Positions 7,148 through 12,146 of a stretch of 12,146 bases of DNA are shown here, piece by piece. Made by a program: the position numbers and the translations under genes. The notes under the pieces were generated by a model. The model ran no database searches and was not told the origin of the DNA. It was given only the letters and a program-made list of their open reading frames with translations. Every line of letters starts with the position of its first letter. Position 1 is the stretch's first letter. This stretch comes from Anaerolineales bacterium (GTDB lineage: Bacteria > Chloroflexota > Anaerolineae > Anaerolineales > UBA6663): positions 1-12,146 of the forward strand of contig JAGOBN010000045.1 in the NCBI GenBank assembly GCA_017999235.1, in the 5' to 3' direction.

Positions 7148-9034
7148 ATGCGCAACCGTTTTGGCGTGACGATCGCGCGCGGCCTGGCGATGATTGCCGC
7201 TCTGCTGCTGGCCGGCGGCGCCGCCCCGCGCACCGCCGCGCAATCCCTGTACTTCTCCGTGACGGCGCTCAAACTGCAGGCCTTCGTCCAGGCGGACGGC
7301 GCGGTCAAGCTGGTCTATGACATCACGTTTGAGAACAGCGCCTCCGGCGCCCCCATCGACGCCGTCGATGTCGGCGCCCCCAATGCCAGCTTCGAACTGA
7401 GCCAAGTGACTGCCAACCTGGACGGCGTGCCGGCCGCTTCCATCACCAGCTCGCCCTATGTGGACCCCGGTTTCGCCGTCTACGTGGCCGATCCCATCCC
7501 GGCCGGCGGGAGCGGCACCCTGCACGTGGAATTCCTGGTCCGCAATCTGCTGTACAGCGACGTCACCCAGCCGGATTACGTCTCTTTCCAAATCACGCCC
7601 TTCTGGTTTGGGAGCGAGTTCGTAGCCGGAACCACAAACTTACAGATCGCCGTCCACGCCCTGCCCGGCATCACCCCGGACGAACTTCTTTCCCAAGATG
7701 TGGCCTTCACGGACAAAGCGCTGTTTCAAGAGCGCGCCGTCGCGATTTGGGAAGACGCCAACTGGAGCGCCACCGGCGCTTATCTGGTGGGGGTCTCATT
7801 CCCCAAGCGCGGGATCACGGCCGGCGTGATCCAACAAACGGTCCTCGATCTGGTGGTGAAGTGGCTGGAGGACAACCCGGAGACGCACTTCTTTCTGGGC
7901 TTGGCCGTGATCGCGGTCTTTGGCCTGGCCTTCTTCCGCTTCTCGGGCGGCACCGGGCTTTCGATCTTCGCGGTGGCGGCCTGTCTGCTGGCCGGCTTCA
8001 TGGTCATCGTGACCGGCAGCGTGCTGGCGTTCATCCCGCTCTCCCTGGCCGCCGTCATCGGCGTGGAGGTCAGCCGGGCCGGCCGCCGGAAAACCTATCT
8101 GCCGGCCATCGCCCAGGTGGAGGGCGGCGGCATCAAGCGCGGCCTGACCGCGCCGGAGGCGGCCCTGCTGCTGGAACTGCCGCTCAGCCGCGCGCTGGGC
8201 CTGGTGATCTTTGGTCTGCTGAAGAAGGGCGTGCTGGAACAAGTTAAGGAGACGCCTCTGACCGTTAAATTGGCCGCCCGTTACCAGGACAAGGGCGGCC
8301 AACTGAGCACCGAACAGCGCGTGGTGGCCCGGCAGGCGGCGGCGCAGAAGGCCGGCGTGGTGCTGCACGGCTACGAGCATGCCTTTCTGGAAGCCATCCA
8401 GGCCAAACCGGACCAGGCCCTGGAGGCCATTGATTTCTCCAAACCGATGAAAGCGCTGGTCACCGGCGTCGCGGAGCGTCTGAAGGGTTTCGATCTCTCG
8501 GACACGCAGGACTATTACCGGCGCATTGTCAACCGCGCCGTCACCGAGGCCGAACGGGTGGGTGATGTGGCTCAGCGCCAGCAGGTCATTGACCGCGACC
8601 TGGAATGGATCATGATGGGGCCGAACCAGCCGCGCGTCTTCCGCACCGGCGGCTGGAACTATCAGCCGATGTGGGTGCGGCCGCTGGGCTTCCCCGGCGG
8701 AGCCGGCGGCGGGCTGGCGGCGCCCGCGGTTCCCGGCGCCGGCGGCAAGACTTCCTTTGGCAATGTGGCGGCCGGCTTCGCGGGCTGGGCCGAGAACACC
8801 ATGGGCGGCCTGGCCGCGGCCATCGCCCCCGGCTCGCTGCAGGCGCCGGCCCCCAAGGGCGGTGGGTTTATTGATCTGAGCGGCGCGGACAAAGTGACGG
8901 GCGATATTTTTGAAGCGCTGGGCAAAGCCTCGTCTTCCAGCGGGGGCGGGCGCGGCGGCGGCGGCGGCCGGTCTTGCGCGTGCGCGTGTGCGGGCTGCGC
9001 GTGCGCGTGTGCGTGCGCGGGCGGAGGGCGGTGA
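7148..9034 (+). CDS. DUF2207-like membrane protein ending in a Gly-rich (Cys-Ala)n tail; candidate substrate of the radical SAM pair
   Basis: This 628-residue protein starts with a signal peptide (about 1-31, ending AAAPRTAAQ-like), followed by an extracytoplasmic beta-rich domain (about 32-230). Three hydrophobic segments follow at about 248-265, 270-290 and 292-308, then a basic RAGRRK stop that places the remainder in the cytoplasm. A winged-helix-like stretch (APEAALLLELPLSRALGLVIFGLLKKGVLEQ) comes next, then helical regions, a Gly/Ala-rich linker and a final tail. The layout resembles DUF2207 membrane proteins, though I cannot confirm this by search. Residues 610-628 read (CA)3-G-(CA)4-GGGR, giving seven cysteines at 610, 612, 614, 617, 619, 621 and 623. 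The only other cysteine is C279 inside a membrane helix. The gene begins one base after the pseudo-radical SAM stop and its TGA overlaps the methyltransferase GTG. The tail looks like a target for the RRE-radical SAM enzyme. A metal-binding role is the main alternative. Confidence 0.82.
   Translation: MRNRFGVTIARGLAMIAALLLAGGAAPRTAAQSLYFSVTALKLQAFVQADGAVKLVYDITFENSASGAPIDAVDVGAPNASFELSQVTANLDGVPAASITSSPYVDPGFAVYVADPIPAGGSGTLHVEFLVRNLLYSDVTQPDYVSFQITPFWFGSEFVAGTTNLQIAVHALPGITPDELLSQDVAFTDKALFQERAVAIWEDANWSATGAYLVGVSFPKRGITAGVIQQTVLDLVVKWLEDNPETHFFLGLAVIAVFGLAFFRFSGGTGLSIFAVAACLLAGFMVIVTGSVLAFIPLSLAAVIGVEVSRAGRRKTYLPAIAQVEGGGIKRGLTAPEAALLLELPLSRALGLVIFGLLKKGVLEQVKETPLTVKLAARYQDKGGQLSTEQRVVARQAAAQKAGVVLHGYEHAFLEAIQAKPDQALEAIDFSKPMKALVTGVAERLKGFDLSDTQDYYRRIVNRAVTEAERVGDVAQRQQVIDRDLEWIMMGPNQPRVFRTGGWNYQPMWVRPLGFPGGAGGGLAAPAVPGAGGKTSFGNVAAGFAGWAENTMGGLAAAIAPGSLQAPAPKGGGFIDLSGADKVTGDIFEALGKASSSSGGGRGGGGGRSCACACAGCACACACAGGGR
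8975..9019 (+). repeat. 21-bp tandem duplication of alternating purine-pyrimidine DNA encoding the Cys-Ala tail
   Basis: The 21-base unit at 8975-8995 recurs at 8996-9016 with one mismatch (GGC versus TGC at the end). Eighteen bases are identical between the copies (8975-8992 and 8996-9013). Both arms alternate pyrimidine and purine strictly (18 and 24 bases), a Z-DNA-prone composition. All alanine codons here are GCG. Slippage in units of seven codons would lengthen or shorten the cysteine tail in frame. Confidence 0.75.
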
Positions 9035-9738
9035 CGGCCAGTTTGCCGGCGATTGATCACCTGCAGCAACAAGCTGCCTGGCTGGCGCCGGCCCGCGCGC
9101 GTCTGCTGCGCCATCTGGGCATCGCCCGCCGGCGGCGCGTCCTGGACCTCGGCGCCGGCTATGGCGCGGTGACTGAGGAGCTGACGCGGCGCGCCGGCGG
9201 TCCGGTGACAGCGCTCGATCTCGATTACCGCGCTCTGCGCCACGTTCCCAGCGCCGCTCCCGTCCAGGCGCACAGCGCCTGGCTGCCCTTCCCGGCCGGC
9301 GCCTTTGACCTCGTCGTCTGCCACTTCGCGCTGCTGTGGATGCCGCTGGCGGAGACCCTGGCCGAGATAGCACGCGTGCTGGACGCCGGCGGCGCGCTGG
9401 CGGCGCTGGAGCCTGATTACGGCGGCCTGCTGGAAGCGCCGCCGGAGACCGCGGTGCGCGCGGTCTGGCTGGCGGCCCTGGCCCGCGCCGGCGCCGACCC
9501 GCTCATCGGCCGGCGGCTGGCGGGGCCGTTGGCGGCGCTCGGCTTTCAGGTGCGGGTCGAATTACTGAATGACCTGGCGCCGGCGGACCCGGCCCGCTTC
9601 GACTTTCTGCGCGGCCTGCCACTGACACCGGCCGAACAGGCGGCTGTGGCGGCCGCCCGCGCCGCGGATGCCAAGCTCTCCGGCTGGGCGCGCGTGGCCC
9701 ACTTGCCGGTCTGCCTGATCACGGCCGTAAAACCTTAA
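9031..9738 (+). CDS. Class I SAM-dependent methyltransferase
   Basis: The 235-residue product has a Rossmann-type methyltransferase fold. Motif I is VLDLGAGYG at residues 37-45, followed by an acidic strand end (ALDLDYRAL), then LPFPAGAFDLVVCHFALLWMP (the post-II motif typical of Methyltransf_11 proteins) and ARVLDAGGALAALEPDYGG. I chose GTG at 9031 because it overlaps the preceding TGA by four bases (GTGA), matching the overlap between the first two genes of the unit. The frame is open further upstream, but that stretch is the out-of-frame Cys-Ala tail DNA. The GGAGGG that could serve as a ribosome site lies only two bases from the start, so initiation probably depends on re-initiation. The substrate is unknown. 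Position suggests either further modification of the tail protein or a linked small-molecule step. Confidence 0.85.
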   Translation: MTASLPAIDHLQQQAAWLAPARARLLRHLGIARRRRVLDLGAGYGAVTEELTRRAGGPVTALDLDYRALRHVPSAAPVQAHSAWLPFPAGAFDLVVCHFALLWMPLAETLAEIARVLDAGGALAALEPDYGGLLEAPPETAVRAVWLAALARAGADPLIGRRLAGPLAALGFQVRVELLNDLAPADPARFDFLRGLPLTPAEQAAVAAARAADAKLSGWARVAHLPVCLITAVKP

Positions 9739-9793
9739 CCGGCCAAAAATGCGTGATAATGGCGGAGGCATTGGCCGGGACCGCCCGGCCGCC

Positions 9794-9799
9794 GAGGAG
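9794..9799 (+). promoter_or_regulatory. Shine-Dalgarno GAGGAG that sets the GDPD start at 9804
   Basis: GAGGAG lies four bases before the ATG at 9804. The in-frame GTG at 9753 and ATG at 9759 have no such site, so the longer protein is less likely. A GATAAT hexamer at 9755-9760 resembles a -10 element, but I found no matching -35. Confidence 0.6.
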
Positions 9800-9803
9800 C
9801 CCT

Positions 9804-10613
9804 ATGTCCACATCTCGCCGCCTCAACCAAATCGCCGGCTTCGGCCTGGCCGCCGCGGCCGCCTACTATCTGGCGCAATACGCCCAACGCACGCGGCCCA
9901 TCGGCCGCACCCGGCTCATCGCTCATCGGGGCGGGCCGCGCTACGCGCCTGAGAATACCCTGGCCGCCTTCGCCCATGCGGTGGAGGTCGGCGCGGACAT
10001 GCTGGAGTGCGATGTCCAGCTGACCGCCGACGGCGAGCCGATCATCATTCATGATGAGACCCTGGCGCGCACCACCAACGGCGCCGGCCAGGTGAAGGAC
10101 TTCACCCTGGCCGAGCTGCGCCGTCTGGACGCCGGCGCCGGAGAGAGCCTGCCCACCCTGCGCGAATACATTGAACTGGGCAAATCCGCCGGCGTGGAGC
10201 TGTTGATCGAATTGAAATCGCCGCGGCTCTATCCCGGCCTGGAAGAACGGGTGTTAGCGGCGCTGGAAGAAGAGCACTATCTGGAGATGAGCGTCCTGCA
10301 ATCGTTTGATTGGGACTCGCTGCGCCGCGTGCGCCAGCTCAAGCCCTCCGCCCGGCTGGGCGCGCTCTATGATTGGGGCCAATGGGATGTCAGCTGGCCG
10401 GCCGCCGACGCCGAGTATGTCTGCCCGCCGGCCGAGGCCGTACTGCTTAATCCGGGGTTGGTGCGCCAAGCCCATCAGGAAGGGCGCGGGGTGTTCGTGT
10501 GGTTGAACCAGGTGGAGCACCCGCTCACCTACCGCTACCTGCTGGCCTTTGGCGTGGACGGCATCATCGCCGACGACCCGGTGGCTCTGCGCGAAATACT
10601 GCCGGCCACTTAG
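9804..10613 (+). CDS. Glycerophosphodiester phosphodiesterase, membrane-anchored
   Basis: The 269-residue enzyme hydrolyses glycerophosphodiesters to glycerol-3-phosphate and an alcohol. It has the GDPD barrel signature: LIAHRGGPRYAPENTLAAF with catalytic H41 and R42 and E50-N51-T52, then ECDVQLTADGEPIIIHDETLARTTNG with metal-binding E68 and D70 and the second catalytic H83. Later strands include LLIELKSP, SVLQSFDWDSL, VFVWLNQV and GVDGIIADDP, so the barrel is complete. Residues 8-26 (NQIAGFGLAAAAAYYLAQY) form one hydrophobic helix that probably anchors the protein, with the basic MSTSRR start inside and the enzyme outside. It lies 65 bases after the methyltransferase on the same strand and could share its transcript, though the spacing and its own ribosome site suggest it is independent. 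It ends inside a palindrome shared with the convergent gene. Confidence 0.94.
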   Translation: MSTSRRLNQIAGFGLAAAAAYYLAQYAQRTRPIGRTRLIAHRGGPRYAPENTLAAFAHAVEVGADMLECDVQLTADGEPIIIHDETLARTTNGAGQVKDFTLAELRRLDAGAGESLPTLREYIELGKSAGVELLIELKSPRLYPGLEERVLAALEEEHYLEMSVLQSFDWDSLRRVRQLKPSARLGALYDWGQWDVSWPAADAEYVCPPAEAVLLNPGLVRQAHQEGRGVFVWLNQVEHPLTYRYLLAFGVDGIIADDPVALREILPAT

Positions 10614-10636
10614 GGACGCGCCGTGGGGCGTCTCTA
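10611..10636. terminator. Palindrome covering both convergent stop codons, possible bidirectional terminator
   Basis: TAGGGACGC (10611-10619) pairs with GCGTCTCTA (10628-10636) over nine base pairs, including one G-T wobble, around an 8-base loop. The TAG of the phosphodiesterase is the first three bases and the CTA (reverse of TAG) of the DUF3048 gene is the last three. There is no T-run on either side, so termination would not be of the textbook intrinsic type. Confidence 0.5.
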
Positions 10637-11941
10637 CGGCGTTGGCGTGGCGGTGGCGGGGAACGGGTCGGGCGCGCGGAAGCGCACCTGGTAGACACCG
10701 GCGGCCGCGTCCGCCCGGACGGGCGAATTGGCGGAGAAGACCTCAAACCAGGTCACGCCCGGCTTTAAAGCGATCACGTTCCCGGCCGCATCCACGAAGC
10801 GCGGCAGGCGGTGCGGGACGTCGGCGCGCTCCCAGCGCCCGGTCACCCGGTGACCATCCCGAAACACATCGGCCGGCCCCTCGCCCGTCAACAAAATATC
10901 GTAGCTGAAATAGCGGGCGCCGCCTTCGGCCTCGCGGATATTGCTGGCCACATAGGGCGCAAACAAGACCACCACATTGGCCGCCGTCAGCGTCTGGCCG
11001 TTGGCGGCATCCAGGTGCGGCGCCAAGTCCGCGGCCAGACTCAGGCCGTCCGGGCCGGCGGCATCAATCCAGCGCGTATAAACCCCGGCCGCCGCGTCAT
11101 AGCGCCATTCCGCGATGGTGTTGTTCAATTGGAAATCAAAATGAAGCGTGGCGAAGGCGTCGCCGCCGGCCGCGGGCGCCGGCGCGAAGGCGTAGCCGGT
11201 CAGCGCCGGCGGCGGGCCAAAGCCTTTAGTTTCCGCCAGCTGCCACAACGCCGGCGGCGAGGTATAGAGCTTGTTGGTAGTCTCGGCGGCGGAGGCTTCG
11301 CGGCACAGCAGCGGACACTCAGAGTAGCCGGTGGCCTCGGCCACAATCCGCGGGAAGAGGTCGGCATTCGCGCGCAGGCGGTTCATGGTGCCGGTGCTGG
11401 AGCCGGAGGCCACCAACACCGCCTGGTAGGCGTCGCCCAAAATGGCATCGATCAAACGCGCCGAGCGCACATTGCCCACGCGCTCCGGCGCCTGGCCCCA
11501 GAAGACGGCCGTGAAGCGCGTCACGCCGCCCTCGGCATAATGTTCCCAGACGTTATCGGCGGCCGATAAACCCACCTGGTTGGCGCGCACGCCGCGCGGA
11601 AAGTGCGCCACCTTGATGGCCAGCGGCCGGCGGTTGAGCATGCCGGGGTCCGCCAGGGGCAGGCCGGTGAGCGGGTTGAGCACGGCCGGCGTGGGGGTGG
11701 GCGTAGGCGGCGGCGTGGGCGTGGGGGCGGGTGTGGGCGCCGCCGCGCTCGGCGTGGCCGCCGCTGGCGCTTCGCTCAGCGAGGTGGCCGGCGCCAGCGT
11801 CTGGATGGCGGGCGGCGGTAAAGTGGCGGCGGCGGGCCCGGTCGCCGTGGGAGAACTGGGCGCCGGCGCGCCGCAGGCGGCCGCGCTCACGGCCAGCGAC
11901 AGGACGATAAAGCATCGGGCAGTTTGCATGGAGGGGATCAT
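10634..11941 (-). CDS. DUF3048 (YerB-like) lipoprotein
   Basis: This 435-residue protein is a predicted lipoprotein. A hydrophobic signal ends in SAAAC with C23 as the lipidation cysteine. A Pro/Ala/Thr-rich linker (about 25-86, with PTP repeats) leads to a DUF3048 N-terminal domain from N89 (NPLTGLPL, RRPLAIKVAHFP, GLSAADNVWEHYAEGGVTRFTAVFW, VGNVRSARLID). A second domain (about 270-425) contains the family-typical WRYDAAAGVYTRW and KPGVTWFEVF. The family is known in B. subtilis as YerB and has no firmly assigned biochemical role. The start at 11941 or at M5 (11929) cannot be decided, because neither has a clear Shine-Dalgarno. The gene is transcribed against its left neighbour and divergently from the zinc peptidase on its right. 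Confidence 0.88.
   Translation of the reverse strand: MIPSMQTARCFIVLSLAVSAAACGAPAPSSPTATGPAAATLPPPAIQTLAPATSLSEAPAAATPSAAAPTPAPTPTPPPTPTPTPAVLNPLTGLPLADPGMLNRRPLAIKVAHFPRGVRANQVGLSAADNVWEHYAEGGVTRFTAVFWGQAPERVGNVRSARLIDAILGDAYQAVLVASGSSTGTMNRLRANADLFPRIVAEATGYSECPLLCREASAAETTNKLYTSPPALWQLAETKGFGPPPALTGYAFAPAPAAGGDAFATLHFDFQLNNTIAEWRYDAAAGVYTRWIDAAGPDGLSLAADLAPHLDAANGQTLTAANVVVLFAPYVASNIREAEGGARYFSYDILLTGEGPADVFRDGHRVTGRWERADVPHRLPRFVDAAGNVIALKPGVTWFEVFSANSPVRADAAAGVYQVRFRAPDPFPATATPTP
11691..11737 (+). repeat. G-rich low-complexity DNA encoding the PTP linker (G-quadruplex-like)
   Basis: The + strand opposite the Pro/Thr linker carries G-runs, with four runs of three or more at 11717-11719, 11723-11727, 11729-11731 and 11735-11737, separated by loops of 3, 1 and 3 bases. 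This fits the standard quadruplex pattern on the template strand of the lipoprotein gene. It is probably a by-product of CCN and ACN codons. Confidence 0.5.
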
Positions 11942-11999
11942 ATCAGCTAAAAGAGAGCCGCCAGTCAGCGTTTACTCATCCGGGATTAACCGCCGCCGA

Positions 12000-12036
12000 T
12001 AGAAAACAAATAGAGCGTCTTGTATACTTTTGACAA
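12000..12036. promoter_or_regulatory. Overlapping divergent promoter-like elements
   Basis: This is the most AT-rich patch in the 133-base gap between the two divergent genes. On the + strand, TATACT (12023-12028, five of six to TATAAT) could be the -10 of the zinc peptidase gene, with only a poor -35 (TAGAAA, 12000-12005). On the - strand, TTGTCA (12036-12031) and TCTATT (12014-12009) with 16-base spacing could drive the DUF3048 gene. The two candidates overlap. Confidence 0.3.
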
Positions 12037-12038
12037 GG

Positions 12039-12057
12039 CAGCGGATCGGATCCGCTG
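12039..12057. promoter_or_regulatory. Perfect 9-1-9 palindrome, candidate operator
   Basis: CAGCGGATC (12039-12047) and GATCCGCTG (12049-12057) are exact reverse complements around one central G. The site lies 10 bases after the TATACT element and 4 bases before the AGGAGG ribosome site of the zinc peptidase gene, a place where a dimeric repressor would block transcription. In RNA it could form an 8-bp stem with a 3-base loop next to the ribosome site. Confidence 0.45.
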
Positions 12058-12074
12058 GTTCAGGAGGCACCGCG

Positions 12075-12146
12075 ATGTTTTTCTTCGACCCGCTCTATTT
12101 TCTCTTCGCCTTGCCGGCGCTGTTGTTTGGGCTGTGGGCGCAATGG
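12075..12146 (+). CDS. YugP-like neutral zinc metallopeptidase, N-terminal fragment (3'-truncated)
   Basis: Only 24 codons are in the window. The start MFFFDPLYFLFALP and the following hydrophobic ALLFGLWAQW match what I recall of the N-terminal membrane helix of the YugP / Zn_peptidase_2 family of putative membrane zinc proteases. AGGAGG at 12062-12067 lies seven bases before the ATG, a very good ribosome site. The catalytic HExxH region lies outside the window, so the call rests on the N-terminus alone. Upstream are a -10-like element and a perfect palindrome that may regulate it. Confidence 0.65.
   Translation, partial: MFFFDPLYFLFALPALLFGLWAQW

Noticed and set aside
5584..7308. A 574-codon open frame on the - strand
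   Set aside because: It is antisense to the radical SAM paralogue, with biased composition and no recognisable domain.
8974..9030. N-terminal extension of the methyltransferase (MRVRVCGLRVRV...)
   Set aside because: This is the Cys-Ala tail DNA read in another frame. The methyltransferase-like sequence begins after 9031.
7796..9373. A 525-codon open frame on the - strand
   Set aside because: It is antisense to the tailed membrane protein and the methyltransferase and crosses a coupled gene junction. Its product is Arg/Ala/Gly/Gln-rich with no domain.
9723..9744. Hairpin GGCCG...CGGCC at the methyltransferase stop as an intrinsic terminator
   Set aside because: The stem is short and bulged and is followed by an A-run rather than a T-run, so it does not fit an intrinsic terminator on the + strand.
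10811..11569. A 252-codon open frame on the + strand
   Set aside because: It is antisense to the DUF3048 gene, which shows clear family motifs and a lipoprotein signal.

Overview
The window is a GC-rich (roughly two-thirds G+C by eye), gene-dense stretch of bacterial chromosome. Nearly everything is on the + strand, apart from one convergent gene near the right end. The gene mix suggests a member of Chloroflexota, perhaps Anaerolineae-like: a DUF3048 lipoprotein with a Pro/Thr-rich linker, a YugP-type Zn peptidase, a 7TM diguanylate cyclase, and G-rich 'GGGATT' intergenic DNA. This placement is inference from gene content and style; there is no rRNA or other phylogenetic marker beyond purA.

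Left part (1-3864): the 3' end of a polyprenyl-phosphate sugar phosphotransferase (exopolysaccharide initiation), a complete adenylosuccinate synthetase (purA) preceded by a G-rich repetitive leader, and a membrane diguanylate cyclase (7TM sensor, PAS, GGDEF with GGEEF active site and intact RxxD inhibitory site). These are ordinary housekeeping and signalling genes.

Middle part (3950-9738) is the most interesting. It is a tightly packed five-gene unit: a 2-TM zinc-ribbon protein; a radical SAM/SPASM enzyme with a PqqD-like (RRE-like) N-terminal domain; a second, paralogous protein that has lost the radical SAM CxxxCxxC motif but keeps a CX2CX5CX3C SPASM cluster motif; a signal-peptide-bearing multipass membrane protein whose cytoplasmic C-terminus ends in a Gly-rich stretch followed by (Cys-Ala)3-Gly-(Cys-Ala)4-GGGR; and a class I SAM-dependent methyltransferase. 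Two junctions are GTGA stop/start overlaps, one gap is 1 bp and one is 9 bp. The simplest reading is a RiPP-like post-translational modification system in which an RRE-radical SAM enzyme and an inactive partner modify the Cys-Ala tail of a large membrane protein. A metal-binding tail is the main alternative. The function is inferred, not shown.

Right part (9804-12146): a membrane-anchored glycerophosphodiester phosphodiesterase; a convergent DUF3048 lipoprotein on the - strand, with both stop codons embedded in one palindrome; a short divergent regulatory region holding overlapping promoter-like elements and a perfect 9-1-9 palindrome; and the first 24 codons of a YugP-like neutral zinc metallopeptidase cut off by the window edge. 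I saw no tRNA, rRNA, CRISPR array, insertion sequence or phage gene.
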